Shown here: piece after piece, positions 18,470-26,823 of the stretch
Layout: the number at the start of each line of letters is the position of its first letter
How positions within the stretch are numbered: the first letter of the stretch is position 1
Source: UBA6168 sp964573725
Lineage (GTDB): Bacteria > Bacteroidota > Bacteroidia > Chitinophagales > Saprospiraceae
Direction of reading: 5' to 3'
NCBI GenBank assembly: GCA_964573725.1
Contig: CAZNLJ010000038.1
Location: 1 to 44,850, forward strand
Length of the DNA stretch: 44,850 nt
Position numbers and translations under genes: made by a program
Notes under the pieces: generated by a model
Told to the model about the DNA's origin: nothing
Database searches by the model: none
What the model saw: the letters and a program-made list of their open reading frames with translations, nothing else

Positions 18470-20002
18470 ATGGAAGATACCTACAAATTCTCCGCCCACC
18501 TGGTGGTGGAAGCGGACACCGCCCTGGCGGTCGGATCCGGGGAAAAGGGCTTCACCGTCGACCGGCTGATCGCCAGGGATGCCCTGGGTTTGCCCTATAT
18601 TCCCGGTACCGCATTGGCCGGCGTGCTGCGGCATGCCCTGGAACCGGCGGACGAAACCGGAAAAATCCGGGATGTTTTCGGCTTTCAGGACCGCCATGAC
18701 GGCCGGGGAAGCCGCCTCTGCTTCAGCAGCGCCCACCTCGTCGGTGCCGACGGCAGCACCGTCGTGGAAGGCCTGGCCACCATCGATCGCAACGGGGGCT
18801 TTTACAGCTATTTCCAAAAGCTCCCCGTCCGAGACCATGTCCGGATCAATGACAAAGGGGCGGTGGACGGCAGCGGCAAGTTCGATGAGGAACTGGTCCA
18901 CAAAGGGACGCGTTTCGCTTTCACCATGGAGCTGACCGGCGATGCATCCGACGAACCCGTTTGGGTAGCCCTCTGTCAGGCTATCCACCAGCCGCTGTTC
19001 CGCATCGGCGCCGGGACCCGGAAAGGCTTCGGCAAACTGAAGGTCATATCCTTCAAATCCAAGTTGTTCAACCTGGAAAACCGCACGGACCTCCTGGCCT
19101 ACCTGGCCCACGGCAGCTCCCTGAATGAACCGATGCCTGGGTGGACGGCTTCAACACCCGAAACCGGTACTCCCGAAGGCTGGACCAACTACCGGCTGAC
19201 ATTGGAACCGGAGAATTTCTTTCTCTTCGCAGCCGGCCACGGGGATGAGGATGTCGACGTCAAACCGAAGACGGAAAAATACTTCGACTGGCAATCGGGC
19301 AGACCGGAATTGACGAAAAAGGACTTCCTGCTCATACCGGCCACCTCCGTGAAGGGGGCCTTGTCCCATCGGGTCGCTTTCCATTACAACAAACGGGCCC
19401 GTCGTTTTCCGGAATTAGACCCGGAATCGGTAATCGGGTCCCTGACATGCCCGGTCGACCTCGACTCGGTCCAGGCTCCGTCCGCCGATGCCCGGTGGGC
19501 CATTTGGCGGGAAAAAATCCAACAGTGGTCGCTGGACGAGGCCCTGGAACAATCGCCCGAATGGGCTTCCTTTACCGACAAACTCGACCAAATCGGCGCA
19601 GCCGGCCACCAAGAGACCAAGCACGTACAGGAAAAAAATCCTGCCGTCCGGGCTCTTTTCGGCTATGCGCTGGATGAGGACGGGCAGGGGGCAAGAGGTC
19701 AGGTCATCCTGTCGGACCTTTACCGGGAAACCGACACGACATCGGAGAAGATATTCAATCACGTCTCCATCGACCGTTTCACCGGCGGTGCCCGCCACGG
19801 GATGCTGTTTCAACAAAAGGTATCGACAACCGCTGCGTTTGAAATGAATATCCTCGTGCAGCAGGACGCATTATCCGACCCCCAGGTCGAGAAAGCCTTC
19901 GAGGCAGCCCTCGATGACCTATGCTCGGGAAGGCTGCCCCTCGGCGGCAGCACGGGCAGGGGCCATGGCCGCTTCACGGGTAGCTATGAAAAAAACAAAT
20001 GA
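18470..20002 (+). CDS. double Cas7 (two fused RAMP domains)
   Basis: Predicted 510 residues with two complete RAMP modules. Module 1 (about 1-205) has GFTVDRLIARDALGLPYIPG (27-46; D31 is a candidate catalytic Asp) and ends with FRIGAGTRKGFGKLKV. Module 2 (about 235-505) has FLLIPATSVKGALSHRVAFH, the FNHVSIDRFTGGARHGMLFQ block and the closing LGGSTGRGHGRFTG. Fused Cas7 pairs are known from subtype III-D and are the kind of fusion thought to have led to the single-protein Cas7-11 effector. It would occupy two backbone positions on the crRNA. The next gene starts 6 bases downstream. Confidence 0.85.
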   Translation: MEDTYKFSAHLVVEADTALAVGSGEKGFTVDRLIARDALGLPYIPGTALAGVLRHALEPADETGKIRDVFGFQDRHDGRGSRLCFSSAHLVGADGSTVVEGLATIDRNGGFYSYFQKLPVRDHVRINDKGAVDGSGKFDEELVHKGTRFAFTMELTGDASDEPVWVALCQAIHQPLFRIGAGTRKGFGKLKVISFKSKLFNLENRTDLLAYLAHGSSLNEPMPGWTASTPETGTPEGWTNYRLTLEPENFFLFAAGHGDEDVDVKPKTEKYFDWQSGRPELTKKDFLLIPATSVKGALSHRVAFHYNKRARRFPELDPESVIGSLTCPVDLDSVQAPSADARWAIWREKIQQWSLDEALEQSPEWASFTDKLDQIGAAGHQETKHVQEKNPAVRALFGYALDEDGQGARGQVILSDLYRETDTTSEKIFNHVSIDRFTGGARHGMLFQQKVSTTAAFEMNILVQQDALSDPQVEKAFEAALDDLCSGRLPLGGSTGRGHGRFTGSYEKNK

Positions 20003-20008
20003 CGAATT

Positions 20009-20425
20009 ATGACTGAGCGCTATCAATCCATCCAGCTGCGCGACATTCCCGGGGATATCCGGTTCGAAGGGTACTACTGGTATTCCAACAGCCGGACTCC
20101 GGTGGTCCTGCAAACCGCCACACAAATCGAGCATAGCTGGTTCTCCGACCTCCCTTTTGTGGTGGAGGCCAACTTCTTCGCCCCGGCCGAACGCATCAGC
20201 ATCCAGGTACGGAATATCGACGGCAAATACGTGGTCGCCAGGATCGACCTGAACAACCTCGATTCGGAATGCCATGTGGCGAGCTCCTACATCGGCCATC
20301 ACCTGCAGGGCCTCTCCTTCGAGGTGGTGGAGGCCTGGACACCTGTCGCAGACGAACTGTTGGAAAACATGGAAACACTGGTTCCCGCCTGGACTGCCTT
20401 CGCCGGGTTCTCAACCAAAAAATGA
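20009..20425 (+). CDS. TIGR04423-like type III-associated protein
   Basis: Predicted 138 residues, MTERYQSIQLRDIPGDIRFE, then GYYWYSNSRTPVVL, which matches the opening G-Y-x-W-x-S pattern of the TIGR04423 family of small type III-associated proteins in Bacteroidota. The rest is beta-rich with a short helical end. The role of this family is not established. As no Csm2/Cmr5-type small subunit (Cas11) is recognisable in the operon, this position could be filled by this protein, by the helical tail of the csx10-like gene, or by none. It lies 6 bases after the double cas7 and 7 bases before the next gene. Confidence 0.6.
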   Translation: MTERYQSIQLRDIPGDIRFEGYYWYSNSRTPVVLQTATQIEHSWFSDLPFVVEANFFAPAERISIQVRNIDGKYVVARIDLNNLDSECHVASSYIGHHLQGLSFEVVEAWTPVADELLENMETLVPAWTAFAGFSTKK

Positions 20426-20432
20426 TTCGGAT

Positions 20433-22808
20433 ATGCCCACCATCAAAGCACCTTACAATTTCGTACCCCTCCAGCAACAGGTGGTTTCCCCCCATTGGAT
20501 GGAAGATATCAGCCAGGATATCCCTTTCGAAGAAGGCCTGTCAGGAGACATCAAACTGAAGATTGTGGCGAAAACGGATATTTTCGTCCGGAACGGAGCC
20601 TCCCGGCAGGAGCAGGAGACTAATAACGGATTATCCTTCAACGATTATAGGGGCGAGTATTTCATTCCCGGCACCTCCATCAAGGGTATGGTCCGGAATG
20701 TACTGGAAATACTCAGCTACGGCCGTATGGCCGGAAGAACGGACGATGTCAAGTACGCCCTCCGTGACCTGTCCGGTGCCATGAAAAATGAATATCTCGT
20801 TCATTTCAAGCCGGATAAGATCTACTGTGGCTGGCTCCGGAAAAACGATGACAATTCCTATACGCTCAAGGACTGCGGTTTCCCGGGGAGGATTTCCCAT
20901 GAAAAGATCGATAGTGCTTGGGGGACAAGGTTCAAGAATGATTTTTCGCAGGAAAATTTCAAAGTTAATTCCAACAATAAAAAAGCCGCTCGCTATAAGT
21001 ACGACAAGCTGCAAAACAGAGGGTCCTTGAGAAAAAAATTCTCCAAAGTTGGGGTAGATATTGGTAGGGAGATCTACGAAGCGGACGAAAGCGGCGACCG
21101 CACCGGAACCCTCGTCTGCACCGGACAACCAGGACCCAGAAAAAGAGGTAAGGATGGCAAATGGACGGGGCACAACCTGGAATTCATTTTCTTCGAGGAC
21201 AAGGTCGTGGAACGGGCGGTGGATGAAACCGTCATCGATAATTTCCGCTTCGCCTACTACGAACACGACAAACCGAAATGGTCCGTGGACTGGCAAACAA
21301 GACGGAAGGAATTGGCTGCAGGTAAGGAAATTCCTGTCTTCTTCCACAAGGACAAGGATGGCAAGGTCCTGTCTATGGGCTTGTCGTACTTGTACAAACT
21401 GCCTTATGCCTACTCCGTCGGCGATGCCGTCCGGAACCACCAGGGAAAAGATTCGCGGGATTTGTCGGATGCCCTGTTCGGCTATGTCCAGGACCAGGAT
21501 GCCCGGAAAGGCCGGGTCCAGATCGGACATGCCTTCGCCGTTAAGAATACGGCACACAAGAGACAGCCCGCCGTCCAAGCGGTCCTCTCCAGCCCGAAGG
21601 CCTCCTACTATCCTGCCTATATCCGCCAAAAATTCAATAACAGCAGTAAGCCGACCGGCAACTACCAATCCTTTATGGACCGGAAAGCCGTCATCGCCGG
21701 CTGGAAAAGATACCCGGTACACGCCAATGGGGTGAAAATCCATGTAGGGGAAATAGATAATGATAGAATCAGATCCAAGTTCGTACCCCTGCAAGCCGGT
21801 GTCGAATTCGAGTGTTCGGTCCGGTACCACAACCTGCTCCCCGTCGAACTGGGTGCGCTGCTCAGCGCCTTGACTTTTCACGGCACGGAAGATACCTACC
21901 ACAGCATCGGCATGGCGAAACCGCTCGGCTACGGTAAAATATCCCTTACCATTATTAATCCGGAATCCGAACTGCCGGTCACGGAATACCTGGCCGCCTT
22001 CGAAGCCTACATGAATACCCGGCTCAGTCATACCCAACCTACCTGGCATACTTCCGAACCGGTGGTGGAGCTGCTCGCCATGGCCACAAACCATCAAAAT
22101 GCCGATTTCGGCTACATGACGCTGAATGATCACGTGACGGTGAAGAACCAAGGAGAAGCCTTGAATAAATACTCCGTCCTCGTGCAGGCAAAACCAAACC
22201 CGCCTAGCCATTGCGACCGGGATGCAATTGCTGAGATGAAAGATTGGCACCAGAAAGGGGAAGCCGCCAGGGCGCTAAAGTCGGATATCGCAAGTGCGGT
22301 GGCGGCTCACAAAAAGAAAACCAAACAAGACCTGGCGGAACGCTGGGAGGCGCAGAAGAAAGCATGGCTCGATGCCCTCGCAAAAAGGCTGTCCGATACG
22401 GAGGAGCAAGAAAGGAAGGACAGAGAAAGACGAGAAGCCGAGGAAAGGGAAAAAGAAAAAGACGATAGATCAGTCGCTGCCCGCCGGGATGGTCCTAATT
22501 ACGATTCCATCAAGATGAACCGGGAGGTGGAGAACAACCTCAAAAAGGTATTGGAAAAATGGGCGCGCGATGCTTACATGGTCAAGGACATACAAGCGCT
22601 TCTTCCCGACAAGCCGGACGGATATATTCCAAAGGAATTCCGTGGCAAACTGTTCGAAAAGCTGTCGGAGATCATCGGGAAGTTGAGCCCGGGCGACAGG
22701 AACAAGTGGCGGCAACAGCCCCTCGACACCAATGGCAAATACCGCTTGCTGGCACAATGGGTAGGCCCCGAAAAGGCTTCGGAATTCATTCAATCGATAA
22801 ATTCTTAG
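20433..22808 (+). CDS. TIGR03986-family RAMP protein with C-terminal helical extension
   Basis: Predicted 791 residues; start MPTIKAPYNFVPLQQQVVSP, because residues before it overlap the preceding gene. APYNFVPL, then W-M-E-D-ISQDIPFEEGLSG (22-38) and YFIPGTSIKGMVRNVLEILS (76-95), are hallmarks of the TIGR03986 family, a large Cas7-group protein with an insert. A second RAMP-like part ends near GMAKPLGYGKISLTII. From about residue 640 the protein turns highly charged and helical (a KKK/EERE-rich coiled coil), then a compact helical end (LEKWARDAYMVKDIQALLPD ... WVGPEKASEFIQSINS). It is the last structural gene of the effector; the CARF genes begin 2 bases later. The function of the tail is unknown. 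Confidence 0.85.
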   Translation: MPTIKAPYNFVPLQQQVVSPHWMEDISQDIPFEEGLSGDIKLKIVAKTDIFVRNGASRQEQETNNGLSFNDYRGEYFIPGTSIKGMVRNVLEILSYGRMAGRTDDVKYALRDLSGAMKNEYLVHFKPDKIYCGWLRKNDDNSYTLKDCGFPGRISHEKIDSAWGTRFKNDFSQENFKVNSNNKKAARYKYDKLQNRGSLRKKFSKVGVDIGREIYEADESGDRTGTLVCTGQPGPRKRGKDGKWTGHNLEFIFFEDKVVERAVDETVIDNFRFAYYEHDKPKWSVDWQTRRKELAAGKEIPVFFHKDKDGKVLSMGLSYLYKLPYAYSVGDAVRNHQGKDSRDLSDALFGYVQDQDARKGRVQIGHAFAVKNTAHKRQPAVQAVLSSPKASYYPAYIRQKFNNSSKPTGNYQSFMDRKAVIAGWKRYPVHANGVKIHVGEIDNDRIRSKFVPLQAGVEFECSVRYHNLLPVELGALLSALTFHGTEDTYHSIGMAKPLGYGKISLTIINPESELPVTEYLAAFEAYMNTRLSHTQPTWHTSEPVVELLAMATNHQNADFGYMTLNDHVTVKNQGEALNKYSVLVQAKPNPPSHCDRDAIAEMKDWHQKGEAARALKSDIASAVAAHKKKTKQDLAERWEAQKKAWLDALAKRLSDTEEQERKDRERREAEEREKEKDDRSVAARRDGPNYDSIKMNREVENNLKKVLEKWARDAYMVKDIQALLPDKPDGYIPKEFRGKLFEKLSEIIGKLSPGDRNKWRQQPLDTNGKYRLLAQWVGPEKASEFIQSINS

Positions 22809-22810
22809 GT

Positions 22811-23959
22811 ATGGCGAGAATACTGGTCAACATCATCGGCGGGCAGACACAGCCCAATATCCTGCTCGCCAAGGAACTGCATCAAGGAACCGGACCGATC
22901 GACAAATTGGTCCTGGTCCATTCCCAAAGTACGAAGGTCCAGGCGGAACGGACACAAGACGCCTGTGCGGAAATGGGTTCGGAGGTCATCCATGTGCAAG
23001 TGGTCGAGGACAACCTCATCGACATCCAGCAGAAACTGACCCAACAGGTACAGCTGGAGGACGAGGACGAGGTCTACGTCAACATCACCGGCGGAACCAA
23101 GATCATGGCCATCGGGGTGTACGATTTCTTCATCAAGTACAACGCCCGCATCCTGTATGTGAGCCTGGGCCGGAACAACTACGACCAGATTTTCCCGCGG
23201 ATCCGCAACAAGACGGTCGAATTCCGGTACGCCCTGGACCTGCAGGAATATTTCAAAGGCTACGGTGTCAAGATCGTCAACCCGGCCAACCTTCATAGCC
23301 TGGTCAAAACCGGGGAATCGACCCGGGCCTTCTTCGCAAGGGCCGTCGGGTTCCGGCCACAGGATTGGGAGTCCATCGACCTGATCCGGCAAGGGTACGC
23401 CGGGAAGGGATACCGGGGCAGGACCGTCAGAAGGAACGAAGGCAAGGACGAAGCGGAGATGGCCTTGCGGGACAATATCTTCACCTTCCTCGAGAATATC
23501 GGTTTCCAAACGGAAATTCCGGACGTATTGAGCAAGGCGGAAACCAAATACCTGACCGGGGATTGGTTCGAGGAATATGTCTATTTGCAGTTGAAGGACC
23601 TGCTCGGCCTGAGCCCCCGCCATTGGGGCTTGGGCTTGCAGATCAATATTGGAAAGGAAGGCACGGATGCCGTCCCCAACGAGCTCGACCTGGCCATCAT
23701 GCACCGCAACGACCTGCACCTCATCGAATGCAAGACCCGGCTCATCACGACGGACGGCTCGAACATCATCACCGACACCCTCTATAAGGTCGATTCCCTC
23801 CGGACTAAATTCGGACTGAACGTCAAGGCTTTCCTGTTCACATTGGCCGGAGCGGAGGAAATCAGGAAAGGCATCCCACGCGGAAAGCTGTACAACATCG
23901 ATATCGTGAACCTCAACCAACTCCAGGACACCGGAGCCCTCTCTGCCATCTTCAAATGA
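22811..23959 (+). CDS. CARF plus PD-(D/E)XK nuclease, Card1/Can2-like
   Basis: Predicted 382 residues. Residues 1-150 form a CARF domain with the nucleotide-binding signature NITGGTKIMA (91-100). A linker and winged-helix-like part follow (about 160-240). The C-terminus is a restriction-endonuclease-like domain with E254/E255 in GDWFEEYVYLQLK, D293 in NELDLAIM, and E306/K308 in LIECKTR. Card1/Can2 enzymes bind cyclic tetra-adenylate through CARF and then nick DNA and cut RNA. The start MARILVNIIG lies 2 bases after the RAMP stop. A second gene of the same layout follows at 24008. The ligand size cannot be read from sequence. Confidence 0.85.
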   Translation: MARILVNIIGGQTQPNILLAKELHQGTGPIDKLVLVHSQSTKVQAERTQDACAEMGSEVIHVQVVEDNLIDIQQKLTQQVQLEDEDEVYVNITGGTKIMAIGVYDFFIKYNARILYVSLGRNNYDQIFPRIRNKTVEFRYALDLQEYFKGYGVKIVNPANLHSLVKTGESTRAFFARAVGFRPQDWESIDLIRQGYAGKGYRGRTVRRNEGKDEAEMALRDNIFTFLENIGFQTEIPDVLSKAETKYLTGDWFEEYVYLQLKDLLGLSPRHWGLGLQINIGKEGTDAVPNELDLAIMHRNDLHLIECKTRLITTDGSNIITDTLYKVDSLRTKFGLNVKAFLFTLAGAEEIRKGIPRGKLYNIDIVNLNQLQDTGALSAIFK

Positions 23960-24007
23960 TAGGTTCCCTTCCGGCCTCCGGACCACCTCCGTCAACCGAT
24001 CCGCCAC

Positions 24008-25036
24008 ATGACCACCGCCGTCTTGCTGACATCCGAACAATCGTTACCCAACCTGTTGTTCCTGAAACAGTTCGGACCCTTTGACAACTACCTGTTCCTG
24101 ACCACCGCCAAAATGGAGGCAATGGGTAGGGTGGACCACCTCCTGGATGCGGCAGGCATACAGGATGCGGCGGTGCAGCGCCTGCCGATCGATCCGGAAA
24201 ATGCCAACACCGCCTTCGCAAACTTGAAGGCCCTGCCGCTGCCGCCACACCACAGCTACCTGGTCAACCTGACCGGTGGGACGAAAATGATGGCGCTCGC
24301 CGCTTACGCTTTTTTCCGGAACCAATCCGGTGCCCGGCTCGTCTATCACCCGATCAATGCGGCACATTTCCTCGAACTGTCACCCCGGCAGGCGGAAATC
24401 CCGCTGAACGTCCGCATCGGCCTGGCCGAATACCTCAAGGCCTATGGGGTCGTCCTGCAAAGCCGGAACAGGGACTGGCAATCGCTGGTGCCACCTGCAA
24501 AGGAGGTCATGGACGTGGTCACCGGTCGGCTCCGTGGGCCCCGCGCCCAGGAAATCCGAAATTGGTCGCGCAGCCAAGGCCTCAATGAATTACCCGCCGA
24601 CCGGCGGCAGTTCTATCTCGGCGAATGGTTCGAGGTCTGGCTCGCCGACCGGCTGAAAAACATGTTCGGCCTGGAGGACGGCAGCCTCTGGGTCAACGCC
24701 AAACTCAACCGCCCCAACGTGGACCGGCTCGTCTCCTACGAGTATGACATCCTTTTCATGCGCCGCCATGTCCTGTACGCGGTCGAATGCAAATACTACA
24801 ACCGGAACAAGGTCAGTTACCTGAAACTCAAGGAACCCTTGCTCAAGTACGCCTCCATGACGCTCCAGTTCGGCATCAACGCCAAATCTTTCTTCGCCAT
24901 CGCCAACAATATCCCGGACGGGCAGGAGCGGGCCGAACTCGCCGAACGCTGCAAATTGCTCCGGCTGCCTTTCCCCGCCGATATCCAGACCGTCGTCGAC
25001 GAAGATATCCTTAAATCGTATATCAAAAAAATATAA
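24008..25036 (+). CDS. second CARF plus PD-(D/E)XK nuclease, Card1/Can2-like
   Basis: Predicted 342 residues with the same domain order as the preceding gene. The CARF signature is VNLTGGTKMMALAAYAFF (86-103). The nuclease domain has GEWFEVWLADRL (205-216), E245 and D247 in YEYDILF, and E260/K262 in VECKYY, followed by helices. Sequence identity to its neighbour looks low outside these motifs, so it is an old duplication or independent recruitment rather than a recent copy. The 48-base gap before it is the largest inside this part of the operon. It may act as a homodimer or form a heterodimer with the neighbour. Confidence 0.85.
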   Translation: MTTAVLLTSEQSLPNLLFLKQFGPFDNYLFLTTAKMEAMGRVDHLLDAAGIQDAAVQRLPIDPENANTAFANLKALPLPPHHSYLVNLTGGTKMMALAAYAFFRNQSGARLVYHPINAAHFLELSPRQAEIPLNVRIGLAEYLKAYGVVLQSRNRDWQSLVPPAKEVMDVVTGRLRGPRAQEIRNWSRSQGLNELPADRRQFYLGEWFEVWLADRLKNMFGLEDGSLWVNAKLNRPNVDRLVSYEYDILFMRRHVLYAVECKYYNRNKVSYLKLKEPLLKYASMTLQFGINAKSFFAIANNIPDGQERAELAERCKLLRLPFPADIQTVVDEDILKSYIKKI

Positions 25037-25038
25037 TA

Positions 25039-26811
25039 ATGGGCCGAAAAGTATTCCTCTCCTTCCTGGGGGTTTCCACCTATGAGCCGGTACGGTATTT
25101 CCTCGAAAAAACCGGCCGGCAACCGTCCAGCCAAGTGGAAAGGTATGTCCAGACCGCCTTGCTGGACCATCTCGCCGACGCCGAGAACTTCTCCGCGGGT
25201 GACCTGGCGGTGGTCTTCCTCACCGAGGCAGCCAAGAACGCCAATTGGTCTCCCAAGAACGGGGCTTCCGCCCTCGAGGCACAGATTGTAGGCCGCTATC
25301 CTTTTGAAGTCATCGGGAAACCGGTCGGCGACGAATCGAGCACAGACACCATCTTGGATAACTTTCTGACCATATACGATGTACTGCAGAAAGAGGATAT
25401 CATATACCTGGACATCACCCACTCCTGGCGCTACCTACCCTTGCTGGGTGCCACCCTACTCAATTACGCCAAGGCCCTGAAAGCCGTCCAGGTCAAAGCC
25501 ATCTACTACGGTGCGCTCGAAAGGCTGGGTACGAGAGAGGAAGTGAAAGCCCTCCCGGAGCCGGAGCGGTGGGTACCCATCCTCGACCTGGTAGAGTTCT
25601 CGGAACTCCAGGAATGGGCTGCCGCGGCCCGGGATTTTGTGGATTACGGAAAACCGGCAAGATGGAGGGAGCTCGCCCATAAATCAATCGAACCCGTGAT
25701 GCGGGTCACGGAGGGCAGAAATGCCGATATGGCGCTCCTCCGCGGCATCAGCAATAACATCTACGAGCTGGTATCCCAGATAGAGACGAACCGGGGTAAG
25801 GACCTGATGGGTTTCAAATTCAACCGGCTCGACGAACAACTGCGGAATTCATCCATGGCGGCAAACAACATCCGGCTCCGCCCCCTGCGTCCCATCCTCG
25901 ATTTGGTCAGGGACAAGGTCGCCCCGTTCGGGGCTGGCGGCGACCTCTCCTGGCTGTCCGCCGTCCAATGGTGTATCGACCACGGGCTCATCCAACAAGG
26001 CGTGACCCAGCTGCAGGAAGGACTGATCACCTGGCTCTGCCTGTACTTCCGGGAAGGAGGCTTCTTTCCGGAGTTCTTCGATTGGACCAAAGCGGATCCC
26101 AGGGAACTGCTGGGCAGCGCCCTGTCCATAACTCGCAATACCCTGCCGGCGGAGTCCTCCTGGACCGGAGCGTTGGGCAAGCACAAGGCCATCGGCCGGC
26201 AGGTGATGGACCAACCGGTGATCCGGACCTTGGCGGCCAGGTATCAAGCGTTGTCGGACAGCCGGAACGACATCAACCACGGCGGCTATACGAAGGGTGC
26301 GTCAGCTAATTCATTTGAAAAAAAGTTGAGGAAGTACCATGCCAAAATCCGGGCGCTCATCGCCGCTCCTCCACAGCCGACGCCCCAAATACCCTCGGAG
26401 CCGGTCATCGGGAACGACCTGTTGCCGGAGCTGCCGCCGGGTTGTTTCCTGAACCTTTCCAACCATCCGTCCGACAGATGGGGGCAGGAGCAACAGGAAG
26501 CGGCCCGGGCGGAATACGGCCCGGTGGCGGATGCGGCCTTTCCCGATATAGCGCCGGAATGGGACACCGAGGAAGTTCACAGGTTGGCCGACCGTTATTT
26601 GGCCGCAATCGAAGGGGGCCGGCCGAAAGGCGTCCATCTGATGGGGGAGATGACCTTCACCCTGCGACTGGCGGGCAAGCTGTTGGCCGCCGGTATTCCC
26701 TGTGTCGCCGCCACTTCCCGCCGGGAAGTGCAGGACCTGGGGGATGGTCGCAAGGAGGTAAAGTTCCGTTTCGTCCGGTTCCGGCCTTACGGTACTCCCC
26801 ACGACCTCTAA
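25039..26811 (+). CDS. Csx1/Csm6-type CARF-HEPN ribonuclease with extra C-terminal domain
   Basis: Predicted 590 residues. The N-terminus KVFLSFLGVSTYEP opens a CARF domain of the csx2/DxTHG group, with the DITHSWRYLPLL motif (D125-H128). A long helical region leads to the HEPN site RNDINH (R409, H414; R-x4-H), the RNase active site. After a Pro-rich linker (443-466) a separate domain of about 120 residues begins, CFLNLSNHPSDRW, with alternating strands and helices ending GVHLMGEMTFTLRLAGKLLA and VKFRFVRFRPY. I recall small stand-alone proteins of this type near type III loci, and the fold looks Rossmann-like, as in CARF-related ring nucleases. Here it is fused. It would be a cOA-activated RNase carrying its own possible off-switch; that role is inference. 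It starts 2 bases after the previous gene. Confidence 0.82.
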   Translation: MGRKVFLSFLGVSTYEPVRYFLEKTGRQPSSQVERYVQTALLDHLADAENFSAGDLAVVFLTEAAKNANWSPKNGASALEAQIVGRYPFEVIGKPVGDESSTDTILDNFLTIYDVLQKEDIIYLDITHSWRYLPLLGATLLNYAKALKAVQVKAIYYGALERLGTREEVKALPEPERWVPILDLVEFSELQEWAAAARDFVDYGKPARWRELAHKSIEPVMRVTEGRNADMALLRGISNNIYELVSQIETNRGKDLMGFKFNRLDEQLRNSSMAANNIRLRPLRPILDLVRDKVAPFGAGGDLSWLSAVQWCIDHGLIQQGVTQLQEGLITWLCLYFREGGFFPEFFDWTKADPRELLGSALSITRNTLPAESSWTGALGKHKAIGRQVMDQPVIRTLAARYQALSDSRNDINHGGYTKGASANSFEKKLRKYHAKIRALIAAPPQPTPQIPSEPVIGNDLLPELPPGCFLNLSNHPSDRWGQEQQEAARAEYGPVADAAFPDIAPEWDTEEVHRLADRYLAAIEGGRPKGVHLMGEMTFTLRLAGKLLAAGIPCVAATSRREVQDLGDGRKEVKFRFVRFRPYGTPHDL

Positions 26812-26823
26812 TAACAACAACCC

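Noticed and set aside
17073..22250. Long minus-strand open frames opposite the csx10-like gene and the TIGR03986 gene
   Set aside because: Antisense shadows caused by high GC at third codon positions.
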